A stretch of DNA of 37,580 nucleotides from JBBSHE01 sp038253325. GTDB taxonomy: Bacteria > Actinomycetota > Actinomycetes > Propionibacteriales > Nocardioidaceae. The stretch spans positions 1 to 37,580 of the forward strand of contig JBBSHE010000027.1 of assembly GCA_038253325.1 (NCBI GenBank), read 5' to 3'. This document shows positions 1 to 7,959 of the stretch, in pieces. The notes under the pieces are model-generated. The model was not told the DNA's origin. It saw only the letters and a program-made list of their open reading frames with translations, and ran no database searches. Positions within the stretch are counted from its first letter, which is position 1; every line of letters begins with the position of its first letter. A program made the position numbers and the translations under genes.

Positions 1-120
1 CGGGCCGGTGGTCGCCTGATCCCGCGGGCCGGTGGTCGCCTGATCCCGCGGGCCGGTGGTCGCCTGATCCCGCGGGCCGGTGGTCGCCTGATCCCGCGGG
101 CCGGTGGTCGCCTGATCCCG
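1..120. repeat. 24-bp tandem repeat, five perfect copies
   Basis: The unit starts CGGGCCGGTGG and ends CTGATCCCG. It repeats five times without any change and probably continues beyond the left edge of the window. Each junction creates the palindrome CCCGCGGG. The unit is a multiple of three and is open in two forward and three reverse frames, so it could be the end of a repetitive protein or a non-coding minisatellite. No spacers separate the copies, so it is not a CRISPR array. Confidence 0.95.
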
Positions 121-124
121 CGGT

Positions 125-178
125 TTTGCGTACTTGCGGGGCATGTGTCCGGGCAATCATGCCCCGCAAGTACGCAAA
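125..178. repeat. Long perfect palindrome (copy 1 of a dispersed hairpin family)
   Basis: Two 21-bp arms (125-145 and 158-178) are perfectly complementary around a 12-nt loop. The arm core is GCGTACTTGCGGGGCAT. A second, related palindrome lies at 932-991. The two share most of the stem and the loop core TCCGGGC. The 5' arm starts with T residues and the 3' arm ends with A residues on both strands, so it does not look like an intrinsic terminator. Confidence 0.9.
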
Positions 179-209
179 CCATCGGCAGAAGGGGGTACGT
201 CGAGGACGG

Positions 210-907
210 TCAGTCGAGGAGGGCGGCGTCGATCGCCGAAGCGTCGTCGTCCAGCCACTGCCCGGCTCGGAGAATCGCATCACCGACACCCTCGTTCCAC
301 ATCCGCATCCAGCCCACCCTCGTTCCACATCCGCATCCAGCCGCCACCCTCAACGTCAGCGCGCCCCTTCATGAAGTGCCATCCCCTCGCCAGCCGAACC
401 CGGCCGACCTCGACCAGGTTGGCGCTCTCTACTGCGCTCAGTCCGTACGCGTCGGCGAAGATCCGGCACCGTCGTGGTACGTCCACGCCTCGCATCAACA
501 CATCGACGTCGACGGGGTCGGCGATCTGGCCCCAGTGCCGCAACGCGTTGAACACCTCGTCGACGCGCGTCGCGGGTTTCGCGAGATCGAAGTCGATGAG
601 CGCACAGGCCATCGTGTCGCGGAACACGACGTTCTCGGTCGTGATGTCGAAGTGGCCGATGAACTCCGGCGCCGCTTCGCCCGGGACGTACGACAACACG
701 TCGCGTCCACGGCCATCAACGCCCAGATAGCGGGGGGCACCGTCAAAACCGACGGCCCTCCAAGTGAAGCAGCAGGGCACGGACCAAACGGGACGTGTTG
801 CTCGTCGGGCGCCGCACCGTGTCACCGACACGGACGACTCCTTCGGTGACGTCACCACCCGTGAGCGGCACCTCGGGCTCGTCGCGAACCAACCCGTCAT
901 CGTGCAT
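210..907 (-). pseudogene. Decayed aminoglycoside-phosphotransferase-like gene
   Basis: Pieces of one APH-fold protein can be read in three frames on the minus strand. It begins at ATG 907 (MHDDGLVRDEPEVPL...) and shifts frame at the AAAA run 745-748. It continues with GAPRYLGVDGRGRDVLSYVPGE, the Brenner motif HFDITTEN and the metal motif IDFD. A second shift occurs at the 28-bp duplication 287-342, after which it ends ...GDAILRAGQWLDDDAS...LLD at TGA 212-210. Only about eight residues separate PGE from HFD, where relatives carry a longer helical segment, so an internal deletion is also likely. The gene is almost certainly non-functional. It sits between two related palindromes, suggesting a degenerating locus. 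Its original substrate cannot be told from the sequence. Confidence 0.8.
287..342. repeat. 28-bp tandem duplication inside the APH pseudogene
   Basis: Positions 287-314 and 315-342 are identical 28-bp copies beginning CACCCTCGTTCC. Because 28 is not a multiple of three, the duplication shifts the reading frame of the minus-strand pseudogene. Removing one copy restores a sensible C-terminus. Confidence 0.9.
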
Positions 908-931
908 GTCGGCAGTATGACTTTTGCCGCA

Positions 932-991
932 GTTTTCGCGTACTTCCGGGGCATAAATCCGGGCGACGATGCCCCGGAAGTACGCGAAAAC
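932..991. repeat. Long perfect palindrome (copy 2 of the hairpin family)
   Basis: Arms of 23 bp (932-954 and 969-991) pair perfectly around a 14-nt loop containing TCCGGGC. Compared with copy 1 at 125-178, the stem differs at two positions and both arms have changed together, so pairing is kept. It lies between the start of the APH pseudogene and lpd. The T/A polarity is wrong for an intrinsic terminator. Confidence 0.9.
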
Positions 992-1021
992 GCTGGGATG
1001 AGGGGATCACGATTCGAGCAC

Positions 1022-1027
1022 TACGCT
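1022..1027 (+). promoter_or_regulatory. -10 box for leaderless lpd
   Basis: TACGCT fits the TANNNT -10 consensus and ends 7 nt before ATG 1035. There is no Shine-Dalgarno sequence, so transcription probably starts at or next to the start codon. No clear -35 is seen. Confidence 0.5.
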
Positions 1028-1034
1028 GAACGGC

Positions 1035-2492
1035 ATGAGCGCCGACACGACAGCGAAGTCCGACGACAAGGCAACGAAGTCCGGCAGCGGCGAGACGCAC
1101 TTCGACGTTGTCGTCCTCGGCGCGGGTCCCGGCGGGTACGAGGCGGCGATCCGGGCGGCCCAGCTCGGCAAGTCGGTCGCGGTCGTCGAGTCGAAGTACT
1201 GGGGCGGGGTGTGTCTCAACGTCGGCTGCATTCCCAGCAAGGCGCTGCTCCGCAACGCCGAGTTGGTGCACATCATCGAGCATCAGGCCGACTCCGTCTT
1301 CGGCATCAGGATCGACGGAACGGTGACGCCGGACTACGCCAAGGCGTACGAGCGCAGCCGCGTCGTCGCCGACGGGCGGGTCAAGGGCGTCCACTTCTTG
1401 ATGAAGAAGAACAAGATCACCGAGTACGACGGGTGGGCGAGGTTCACCGACGCGAACACATTGCGGGTCGAGCTCAACGCAGGTGGCGAGCAGACCGTGA
1501 CGTTCGACCACTGCATCCTCGCCGCCGGCTCGGTGACGCGACTGCTGCCCGGCACCCGGCTGTCGAAACGGGTCGTGACGTACGAGGAGCAGATCCTCGA
1601 CAGCGACCTGCCGAAGAGCATCATCATCGCCGGAGCGGGCGCCATCGGAGTCGAGTTCGCGTACGTCTTGTCGAACTACGGCGTCGACGTCACGATCGTC
1701 GAGTTCCTCGACCGGATGGTCCCGAACGAAGACGAGGATGTGTCCAAGGAGCTCGCCAAGGCGTACAAGAAGGCCGGCATCGATGTCCTCACGTCGACCC
1801 GGGTCGAGGCGATCGACGACAGCGGTGACACCGTCAAGGTGACCGTCAAGCGAGGTGACGAGCAGCAGCTTCTCGAGGCCGAAAAGGTGCTCCAGGCAAT
1901 CGGGTTCGCGCCGCGCACCGAGGGATACGGCCTCGAGAACACCGGTGTGAAGCTCACGGGAGGTGCTGCCGTCGAGATCGACGACTACATGCGGACCAGC
2001 GTTCCGAGCATCTTCGCGATCGGGGACGTGACCGGAAAGCTGATGCTGGCCCACGTCGCGTCGGCGCAGGGCATGGTGGCGGCCGAGACGATTGCCGGAG
2101 CGGAGACGATGCCGCTCGACTACGTCATGATGCCCCGGGCGACGTACTGCCAGCCGCAGGTCGCGAGCTTCGGTTACACGGAAGCCCAGGCTCGGGACAA
2201 GGGCCACGACGTCAAGGTCTCGAGGTTCCCGTTCATGGCGAACGGCAAGGCACACGGGCTCGGCGAGACGGTCGGTTTCGTGAAGATCGTCGCGGACGCC
2301 GAGCACAATGAGCTGTTGGGCGCGCACCTGATCGGCCCGGACGTCACCGAGCTGCTTCCCGAGCTGACCCTGGCTCAACTGTGGGACCTCACGGCCGACG
2401 AGGTCGGGCGGAATGTGCATGCGCACCCGACCCTTTCGGAGGCGCTCAAGGAGGCGATCCACGGCGTCGCCGGCCACATGATCAACTACTGA
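1035..2492 (+). CDS. lpd: Dihydrolipoyl dehydrogenase (E3)
   Basis: This is the FAD- and NAD-dependent flavoprotein that reoxidises dihydrolipoamide in the cytoplasmic 2-oxoacid dehydrogenase complexes. The 485-residue length is typical for the family, with a slightly long, charged N-terminal tail of about 20 residues. The FAD motif GAGPGG lies near residues 29-34. The redox disulfide is C60/C65 in GGVCLNVGCIPSK. A second nucleotide motif, AGAGAIGVEF, follows near residue 200, then AIGDVTGKLMLAH. The catalytic pair is H464/E469 in HPTLSEA near the C-terminus. All key residues are present. The gene stands alone and converges on the MFS gene. The start at 1035 is supported by a -10 box placed for a leaderless transcript. 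Confidence 0.96.
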   Translation: MSADTTAKSDDKATKSGSGETHFDVVVLGAGPGGYEAAIRAAQLGKSVAVVESKYWGGVCLNVGCIPSKALLRNAELVHIIEHQADSVFGIRIDGTVTPDYAKAYERSRVVADGRVKGVHFLMKKNKITEYDGWARFTDANTLRVELNAGGEQTVTFDHCILAAGSVTRLLPGTRLSKRVVTYEEQILDSDLPKSIIIAGAGAIGVEFAYVLSNYGVDVTIVEFLDRMVPNEDEDVSKELAKAYKKAGIDVLTSTRVEAIDDSGDTVKVTVKRGDEQQLLEAEKVLQAIGFAPRTEGYGLENTGVKLTGGAAVEIDDYMRTSVPSIFAIGDVTGKLMLAHVASAQGMVAAETIAGAETMPLDYVMMPRATYCQPQVASFGYTEAQARDKGHDVKVSRFPFMANGKAHGLGETVGFVKIVADAEHNELLGAHLIGPDVTELLPELTLAQLWDLTADEVGRNVHAHPTLSEALKEAIHGVAGHMINY

Positions 2493-2555
2493 CGAGACGT
2501 GGCGTGGCCAGGCGTCCCAAGACCTCCCGCGCTGCGTACAGACCCCGATCGGGGA

Positions 2556-3797
2556 TCAACGTCGGTAGGAGGAGTCGCGGGCGCTCCGGGTTGGAGGTGG
2601 CGCGAGCTCGTCCTCGAGATACTGCGGTCGGCTGACAACAACACCGGTCACGGCCTGCGGAACCACGAGGAGGCCGACGACGACCAGCGGTGCCGTCCAG
2701 GAACCGGTCAGGTCGTGCAGCACGCCCATGCCGACGGGTCCGACGGCGGCGATCAGGTAGCCGACGCTCTGGGTGAAGCCGGACAGGGCAGCGGTGCCCT
2801 CGCCGGTCCTGGCCCGGAGCCCGATCAGCGCGAGAACCAACGGGAACTGTCCCGCACCGAACCCGATCAGGACTGCCCAGAGCCAGGCACCGCCGACGGG
2901 CCAGTTGATCAGACCGGCGTACGCGACCAGGTAGCAGGCCGACAGTGTGATCACCAGGCTCCGTGGGTTGTCCATCCGCGCCGTCGCGTGAGATACGGCG
3001 AACGACAGGGGAATCCCGATCGCCATCGCGACCCCGAGCAGGACGCCGGCCTCGCCGGCGGAGAAGCCCGCGTCGCGATAGATCTGCGGCAACCAGCCGA
3101 ACACGCAGTACGCCTGAAGTGATTGGGCGCCGAAGAACGCGGCCATTGTCCATGCGAGCCGAGAACGGAGCAATGCACTGGTCGGGACACTGTCGTGGCG
3201 GCGCCGTCCCGACTTGACATCCTCGCGCAGGAGCGCGAGCCACGGTACGACCGCAAGGGCGGCGCAGATGCCCCAGACGAGCAGACCCCAGCGCCAGGAA
3301 CCCCCGGCACGGGAGACCGGGACGGTCAGGATCGAGCCCGCCGTGAGCCCGACCGCAATCGCGGTCGTGTAGGCGCCGGTGATCAGACCCACCCGGTTCG
3401 GGAAGTGAGTGCGGACGAGTGCGGGGATCAGCACGTTCGCGGCGGCCATTCCGGCAAGCCCTGCGACGGTCGCCGTGACGAAGACGACGACGGAGTGCGC
3501 CTCGGCCCGCACGGTCAGGCCTGAAGCAGTGACGACGAGCGCAGCGGTCACCGTGCGGTGGATCCCGAACCGGCGTCCCAGCCGGGGCGCGGCGGCCCCG
3601 AAGCAGGCAAAGCACAGCACGGGCAGGGTCGTGACGATCCCCGCTACGACGCCGCTCATCCCCAGTCCGCGACGCACCTCGTGCAGCACCGGTCCGAAAC
3701 TGATCGCACCGGGTCGCAGGTTGAGCGACAACGCGACGAGCGCGGCCGAGATGAGGACGGCGCGACGCCGGCCCGCGTGCCGGGGGGATGGGGACAC
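2556..3797 (-). CDS. MFS transporter, CynX/NimT family
   Basis: This is a 413-residue polytopic inner-membrane transporter with about 12 hydrophobic segments. The N-terminal stretch SLNLRPGAISFGPVL is characteristic of the CynX/NimT (cyanate permease/nitroimidazole resistance) branch of the major facilitator superfamily. Characterised members move small anions or export drugs, but the substrate here cannot be inferred. The chosen start is GTG at 3797, just ahead of an Arg-rich segment and TM1. It is transcribed convergently to lpd and divergently from the DUF2344 gene, leaving 84 bp between those two starts. A short CCCCGATCGGGG palindrome lies between the lpd and MFS stop codons. Confidence 0.85.
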   Translation of the reverse strand: MSPSPRHAGRRRAVLISAALVALSLNLRPGAISFGPVLHEVRRGLGMSGVVAGIVTTLPVLCFACFGAAAPRLGRRFGIHRTVTAALVVTASGLTVRAEAHSVVVFVTATVAGLAGMAAANVLIPALVRTHFPNRVGLITGAYTTAIAVGLTAGSILTVPVSRAGGSWRWGLLVWGICAALAVVPWLALLREDVKSGRRRHDSVPTSALLRSRLAWTMAAFFGAQSLQAYCVFGWLPQIYRDAGFSAGEAGVLLGVAMAIGIPLSFAVSHATARMDNPRSLVITLSACYLVAYAGLINWPVGGAWLWAVLIGFGAGQFPLVLALIGLRARTGEGTAALSGFTQSVGYLIAAVGPVGMGVLHDLTGSWTAPLVVVGLLVVPQAVTGVVVSRPQYLEDELAPPPTRSARDSSYRR

Positions 3798-3869
3798 GAG
3801 GCGTCATTCTCGCATCCGGCCGCGACGACATGGACGCTCGTGCGCCCCGGTTCCCGTAGGAGTCGAGAC

Positions 3870-3875
3870 TAGGGT
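3870..3875 (+). promoter_or_regulatory. -10 box for leaderless DUF2344 gene
   Basis: TAGGGT ends 6 nt before GTG 3882. This spacing puts the transcription start on the GTG and favours 3882 over the overlapping TTG at 3879. Confidence 0.5.
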
Positions 3876-3881
3876 GGGTTG

Positions 3882-4637
3882 GTGCCTCAGCAGCCGATCC
3901 AGCAGCCGCCACCGGCGCAGCGGATCCGGATCCGGTACGCCAAGCGGGGCAGGATGCGTTTCACCAGCCATCGGGACTTCGGTCGCGCGTTCGAACGGGC
4001 GATCCGGCGGGCCGGTCTGCCGATCGCGTACTCCTCCGGATTCAGCCCACACCCCCGGATCTCGTACGCGAACGCGTCACCGACCGGTGCGTTGAGCGAG
4101 GCCGAGTACGCCGAAATCGGGCTCACGGCCGAACGACAACCGGCAGAGGTCGGGGCCCTTCTCGACGCGGCGCTGCCGGACGGTATCGACATCGTCGACG
4201 CGGTGGTCGCTCGCAGCGGTACCGGATCGTTGACGGACCGGCTCGAAGCCTCCTGGTGGCAGATCCGTTTCCCGGGAGTCGCCGCCGACGACCTGAGCCA
4301 GGCAGTGAGCGCGTTCCTGGCAGCGGACGAGATCGTTGTCGAGCGGATGACCAAGCGTGGGATCCGTTCGTTCGACTGTCGCGCGGCCGTCGAACGACTC
4401 GCTGTCGGCGATGCAGTGACGGCTTCCGAGGAGTGTGCGACAATGGACTTGGTCGTCCGGCACGTCAACCCGGCCGTGCGACCCGACGACGTTCTCGCCG
4501 GTCTCCGTTTGATCGCGAGTCTTGAGCCGCCGACTCCGCCCGTTCAGAGTCGGAGGGCACAAGGACCGCTTGATCCGCAGTCAGGTCGCGTGGGCGATCC
4601 GCTCGAGCCCGACCGCAGCGGCGTTCCGCCGCCGTAG
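3882..4637 (+). CDS. TIGR03936 / DUF2344 family protein
   Basis: This is a 251-residue protein of the DUF2344 (TIGR03936) family, described as 'radical SAM-associated'. The conserved N-terminal block RYAKRGRMRFTSHRDFGRAFERAIRRAGLPIAYSSGFSPHPRIS is present, here cited as residues of roughly 18-62. In many actinobacteria it follows a B12-binding radical SAM gene (TIGR03960) and precedes RNase E/G, and some members are fused to that enzyme. Here the RNase gene follows, but no radical SAM gene precedes it: upstream is an MFS gene on the other strand. The molecular function is unknown. The C-terminal tail beyond about residue 215 is Pro/Arg-rich and probably unstructured. Confidence 0.85.
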   Translation: MPQQPIQQPPPAQRIRIRYAKRGRMRFTSHRDFGRAFERAIRRAGLPIAYSSGFSPHPRISYANASPTGALSEAEYAEIGLTAERQPAEVGALLDAALPDGIDIVDAVVARSGTGSLTDRLEASWWQIRFPGVAADDLSQAVSAFLAADEIVVERMTKRGIRSFDCRAAVERLAVGDAVTASEECATMDLVVRHVNPAVRPDDVLAGLRLIASLEPPTPPVQSRRAQGPLDPQSGRVGDPLEPDRSGVPPP

Positions 4638-4810
4638 GCCGGCAACGTTCGGCGGTACCGCACGCGATCCGCCGGATGATGACGCCGTCGCCGCTCCCGC
4701 CGAGCGCAACTCGACAGGAGCGGACGACCAGGCTTATCGCCGGATCGCCGACTCACCGTCGGCCCCGGCCTCGACCGCCTCCGTGCGGCGCACGTTGCGC
4801 CCGGGGGCCG

Positions 4811-4816
4811 AAGGAG
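4811..4816 (+). promoter_or_regulatory. Ribosome binding site fixing the rne start
   Basis: AAGGAG sits 5 nt before ATG 4822. The reading frame is open 300 nt further upstream, but that extension has no such site and overlaps the DUF2344 gene. Confidence 0.7.
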
Positions 4817-4821
4817 CGCAC

Positions 4822-7173
4822 ATGCGCGAAGGAGAAACCGGGGAAAACCCGGCCGTGACCACCACCCGTACTCGAAGGCGCGCCGCGAGCCGGCCAGCCG
4901 GCCCGCCCGTCGACGCCGGCGCCGCCCCGTCACCGGAAGACCCGTCGCCGGCAGAAGCGTCGGGCAACCCAGCGTCCGCGGCAGCCGAGCCTGCAAGGAA
5001 GACCAAGCAGTCCGCCGGCAAGGCGTCCGGGACTGCAAGAGGGACCCGCAAGAAGGCCACCAAGACGACCCGAGCCGCCGAGACATCCGACGACGGCTCC
5101 GTCGTTGATGACCAGGGGGTCGTTGATGACCAGGTGAAGTCCACGGCGACGGCAGATGCCGCGCCGACCAGCGATGCGGCAACAGATGCTGCGGCGCCGG
5201 CGCCGGGAACGTCAGGCATCGGGCGGGGGCAACCGCAGCCGGTTGCCCCCGCGTCGGCGACGTCGCTGCTCTTCCAGGCACCCGACCCCGCGGCGGCGCC
5301 GGAGCCGGCCCCGACGGAACCGACCGGTGCAAGGACCGACCGGGAGCGGCCCGATGAGGAGCCGGACGGCGACACGCAACCCAGGCGCCGCTCGCGTGGC
5401 GGGCGCGGCGGCCGAGCCGAGTCGAAACCCCCCACGGAGGTCGCCACAGACGACTCGGATACCGACACCAACGTTGCCGGTGACGAGGCGGAACCCTCCG
5501 AGTCCTCGCGGCGTCGTCGCCGCCGTCGTCGCGGTGGCGACGACAGCGGATCGGCGACGACCGAGGCGAAGGATGCGGCACCGGTGGCCCGCAAGGCTCG
5601 GGCCAAGCAGACCGACATCGCTTCGGTCGAGGGATCGACCCGGATGGAAGCCAAGAAACAACGACGCCGCGAAGGCCGTGAGGCCGGTCGCCGTCGGCCG
5701 CCGATCCTCACCGAGTCGGAGTTCCTGGCGCGTCGCGAGTCCGTCGACCGGATGATGGTCATCCGTCAGCACGGCGAGGTGACCCAGATCGCCGTCCTCG
5801 AAGACAACGTCCTCGTCGAGCACTACGTCAACCGCGAGTCACAGTCGTCGATGATCGGAAACGTCTATCTCGGCCGGGTCCAGAACGTGCTGCCCAGCAT
5901 GGAGGCCGCCTTCATCGACCTCGGACGCGGTCGCAACGCGGTCCTCTACGCCGGTGAGGTCAACTGGGACCTGCTCGCCGACGGATCGACGCCTCACAAG
6001 ATCGAGGCGGCGTTGAAGCCCGGACAGTCGGTGCTGGTCCAGGTCAGCAAGGATCCGGTCGGGCACAAAGGTGCGCGGTTGACGAGCCAGGTGAGTCTTC
6101 CGGGCCGGTACCTCGTTTACGTGCCTGACGGTACGACCAACGGCATCAGCCGGAAGCTGTCCGACACCGAGCGGAACCGGCTCAAGAACCTGCTGAAAGA
6201 CATCCTCCCCGACGAAGCCGGGGTGATCATCCGCACCGCCGCGGAGGGGGCGAGCGAGGAGGAGTTGACGCGCGACGTCACCCGGCTCACTGCGATGTGG
6301 GACAACATCGAGAAGAAGGCCAAGTCCGGCAAGGCTCCGCAGCTGTTGTACGCCGAACCCGACACCACGATCAAGGTGGTCCGCGACCTCTTCACGGAGG
6401 ACTTCACCGAGCTCGTCGTATCCGGTGACGACGCTTGGGACATGGTCGACGGCTACGTCTCGCATGTCGCACCTCACCTCAAGGAGCGGTTGAAGCGGTA
6501 CGACGGCGATGGAGACGTATTCTCCGACCACCGGGTCGGCGAACAGATCGCAAAGGCACTCGAGCAGAAGGTCTGGTTACCGTCCGGGGGATCGCTGGTC
6601 ATCGACCGAACGGAGGCGATGACTGTCGTCGACGTCAACACCGGCAAGTTCACCGGCTCGGGCGGCAACCTCGAGGAGACGGTCACGAAGAACAACCTCG
6701 AAGCGGCCGAGGAGATCGTCCGCCAGCTTCGGCTCCGTGACATCGGTGGGATCATCGTCGTCGACTTCATCGACATGGTTCTGGAGTCCAACCGCGACCT
6801 GGTGCTTCGCCGGTTGGTCGAATGCCTCGGGCGGGACCGTACCCGCCACCAGGTCGCCGAGGTCACCTCCCTCGGTCTCGTACAGATGACTCGCAAGCGG
6901 ATCGGCACCGGCCTGTTGGAGGCGTTCGGCGAGCCGTGCGAGCATTGCCACGGCCGCGGGATCATCGTCCACTCGGAGCCGGTTGAGCCGAAGACGTCGA
7001 TCGGACGTGCCGAACACGACGGTCGCGGGTCCGACGGCCGCCGCCGCAAGCCTGCGGCAGCGGGCCGGTCGTCGAAAGGATCCTCGTCGACGGTCTCGGA
7101 CGACTCCGGTGCGGGACCCCCAGCCGCTGCCGACGACGCCGAGGAAGATCGAGCCACAGCCCTCCCGCTTTGA
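4822..7173 (+). CDS. rne: Ribonuclease E/G
   Basis: This single-strand-specific endoribonuclease is the core of mRNA decay and rRNA/tRNA processing. The protein has 783 residues. Residues 1-300 are low-complexity Ala/Pro/Thr/Asp-rich sequence with RGG-like (191-198) and poly-Arg (230-237) patches, as is common in actinobacterial RNase E. The S1 RNA-binding domain spans about 340-425. The catalytic DNase-I-like domain follows, with metal ligands D604 in DVNTG and D648 in VDFIDM. The Zn-link cysteines are C706 and C709 in CEHCHGRG. A short basic tail follows. A near-perfect 18-bp duplication at 5101-5136 encodes a repeated VVDDQ motif in the disordered arm. Next come rplU and rpmA, the usual actinobacterial order. 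Confidence 0.95.
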   Translation: MREGETGENPAVTTTRTRRRAASRPAGPPVDAGAAPSPEDPSPAEASGNPASAAAEPARKTKQSAGKASGTARGTRKKATKTTRAAETSDDGSVVDDQGVVDDQVKSTATADAAPTSDAATDAAAPAPGTSGIGRGQPQPVAPASATSLLFQAPDPAAAPEPAPTEPTGARTDRERPDEEPDGDTQPRRRSRGGRGGRAESKPPTEVATDDSDTDTNVAGDEAEPSESSRRRRRRRRGGDDSGSATTEAKDAAPVARKARAKQTDIASVEGSTRMEAKKQRRREGREAGRRRPPILTESEFLARRESVDRMMVIRQHGEVTQIAVLEDNVLVEHYVNRESQSSMIGNVYLGRVQNVLPSMEAAFIDLGRGRNAVLYAGEVNWDLLADGSTPHKIEAALKPGQSVLVQVSKDPVGHKGARLTSQVSLPGRYLVYVPDGTTNGISRKLSDTERNRLKNLLKDILPDEAGVIIRTAAEGASEEELTRDVTRLTAMWDNIEKKAKSGKAPQLLYAEPDTTIKVVRDLFTEDFTELVVSGDDAWDMVDGYVSHVAPHLKERLKRYDGDGDVFSDHRVGEQIAKALEQKVWLPSGGSLVIDRTEAMTVVDVNTGKFTGSGGNLEETVTKNNLEAAEEIVRQLRLRDIGGIIVVDFIDMVLESNRDLVLRRLVECLGRDRTRHQVAEVTSLGLVQMTRKRIGTGLLEAFGEPCEHCHGRGIIVHSEPVEPKTSIGRAEHDGRGSDGRRRKPAAAGRSSKGSSSTVSDDSGAGPPAAADDAEEDRATALPL

Positions 7174-7199
7174 CCCTGGCGCGGCCGCTTGCGTAGACT
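7170..7199 (+). promoter_or_regulatory. Promoter of rplU-rpmA
   Basis: TTGACC (7170-7175) and TAGACT (7194-7199) are separated by 18 bp and form the best sigma-70-type promoter in the window. The -35 box includes the rne stop codon. A start near 7206 would give a leader of about 80 nt. Confidence 0.7.
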
Positions 7200-7286
7200 T
7201 CGCGTCTGCGTGCTTGGCGCGCGCTCTCCGTCTTCGTGCCCATCGGGTGCGCCCGGGATACCCTTCGACGAGGAAGTGAGTCAACG

Positions 7287-7610
7287 GTGTATGCGATCGT
7301 TCGCAACGGCGGCCGGCAGGAGAAGGTCTCCGTCGGCGACGTACTCAACATCGATGACCTGACCCCGCGGGCCGGCGACGCGGTGAACCTTTCCGCTGTG
7401 ATGCTCGTCGACGGCGACACCGTCACGACCGACTCAGACCACCTCTCCGGCGTCTCTGTCGAGGCACAGGTTCTCGGTCCGTCCAAGGGGCCCAAGATCA
7501 AGATCTTGAAGTACAAGAACAAGACCGGCTACCGCAAGCGTCAGGGTCACCGCCAGCACTACACGCAGGTGAAGGTGATCGCGATCAACACCTCGAACAA
7601 GAAGGCGTAA
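7287..7610 (+). CDS. rplU: 50S ribosomal protein L21
   Basis: This is a 107-residue large-subunit ribosomal protein that binds 23S rRNA. The start is the GTG at 7287 (MYAIVRNGGRQEKV), the family-conserved N-terminus, preceded by GAGGAAG about 10 nt upstream. Longer in-frame extensions are not conserved. The C-terminal block KYKNKTGYRKRQGHRQHYTQVKV is the L21 signature region. It lies 3 nt upstream of rpmA and is clearly co-transcribed with it from the promoter at 7170-7199. Confidence 0.97.
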   Translation: MYAIVRNGGRQEKVSVGDVLNIDDLTPRAGDAVNLSAVMLVDGDTVTTDSDHLSGVSVEAQVLGPSKGPKIKILKYKNKTGYRKRQGHRQHYTQVKVIAINTSNKKA

Positions 7611-7613
7611 GTC

Positions 7614-7874
7614 ATGGCTCACAAGAAGGGTGCATCTTCGACCCGGAACGGACGCGACTCCAACTCCCAACGCCTCGGAGTGAAGCGCTACGGCGGTCAG
7701 CTCGTCAGCGCCGGTGAGATCATCGTCCGTCAGCGCGGCACGCACTTCCACCCTGGTACGAACGTCGGTCGTGGCGGGGACGACACCTTGTTTGCGCTCG
7801 TCGAGGGCAATGTCGAGTTCGGCGTCCGGCGTGCGCGCCGCGTCGTGAACGTCGTACCGGCGGACGCGGAGTAG
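7614..7874 (+). CDS. rpmA: 50S ribosomal protein L27
   Basis: This is an 86-residue ribosomal protein whose N-terminus reaches the peptidyl-transferase centre. It begins MAHKKGASSTRNGRDSNSQR, the classic L27 start, without the cleavable N-terminal extension seen in Firmicutes. GTHFHPGTNVGRGGDDTLFA is also typical. It is co-transcribed with rplU and followed by a strong hairpin before obg. Confidence 0.97.
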   Translation: MAHKKGASSTRNGRDSNSQRLGVKRYGGQLVSAGEIIVRQRGTHFHPGTNVGRGGDDTLFALVEGNVEFGVRRARRVVNVVPADAE

Positions 7875-7889
7875 CTCGGAGCGGCATCA

Positions 7890-7926
7890 ACGAGGGGCGT
7901 CTCCGCAACGGCGGAACGCCCCTCGT
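7890..7926 (+). terminator. Hairpin after rpmA
   Basis: ACGAGGGGCGT (7890-7900) pairs with ACGCCCCTCGT (7916-7926). An inner stem TCCGC/GCGGA closes an AACG loop, and one C is bulged. It lacks a long T tract, as is common in actinobacteria. It may end the ribosomal operon or attenuate read-through into obg. Confidence 0.75.
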
Positions 7927-7959
7927 CTCATTCACCAACGGCCTGCGAGAGGAGATCCG

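Noticed and set aside
1..120. CRISPR-like array
   Set aside because: The copies abut directly with no spacers, and no cas genes are present.
125..991. The two long palindromes as intrinsic terminators
   Set aside because: On either strand the stem begins with T residues and ends with A residues, the reverse of what a terminator needs.
897..2477. 526-codon open frame antisense to lpd
   Set aside because: It is a shadow of GC-rich coding sequence. The plus strand encodes a complete, motif-perfect dihydrolipoyl dehydrogenase.
2543..2554. CCCCGATCGGGG as terminator between lpd and the MFS gene
   Set aside because: Allowing a loop, only four base pairs remain, with no T tract. It is too weak to call.
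4522..4821. 100-codon upstream extension of rne
   Set aside because: It overlaps the DUF2344 gene and has no ribosome site, while ATG 4822 has AAGGAG at ideal spacing.
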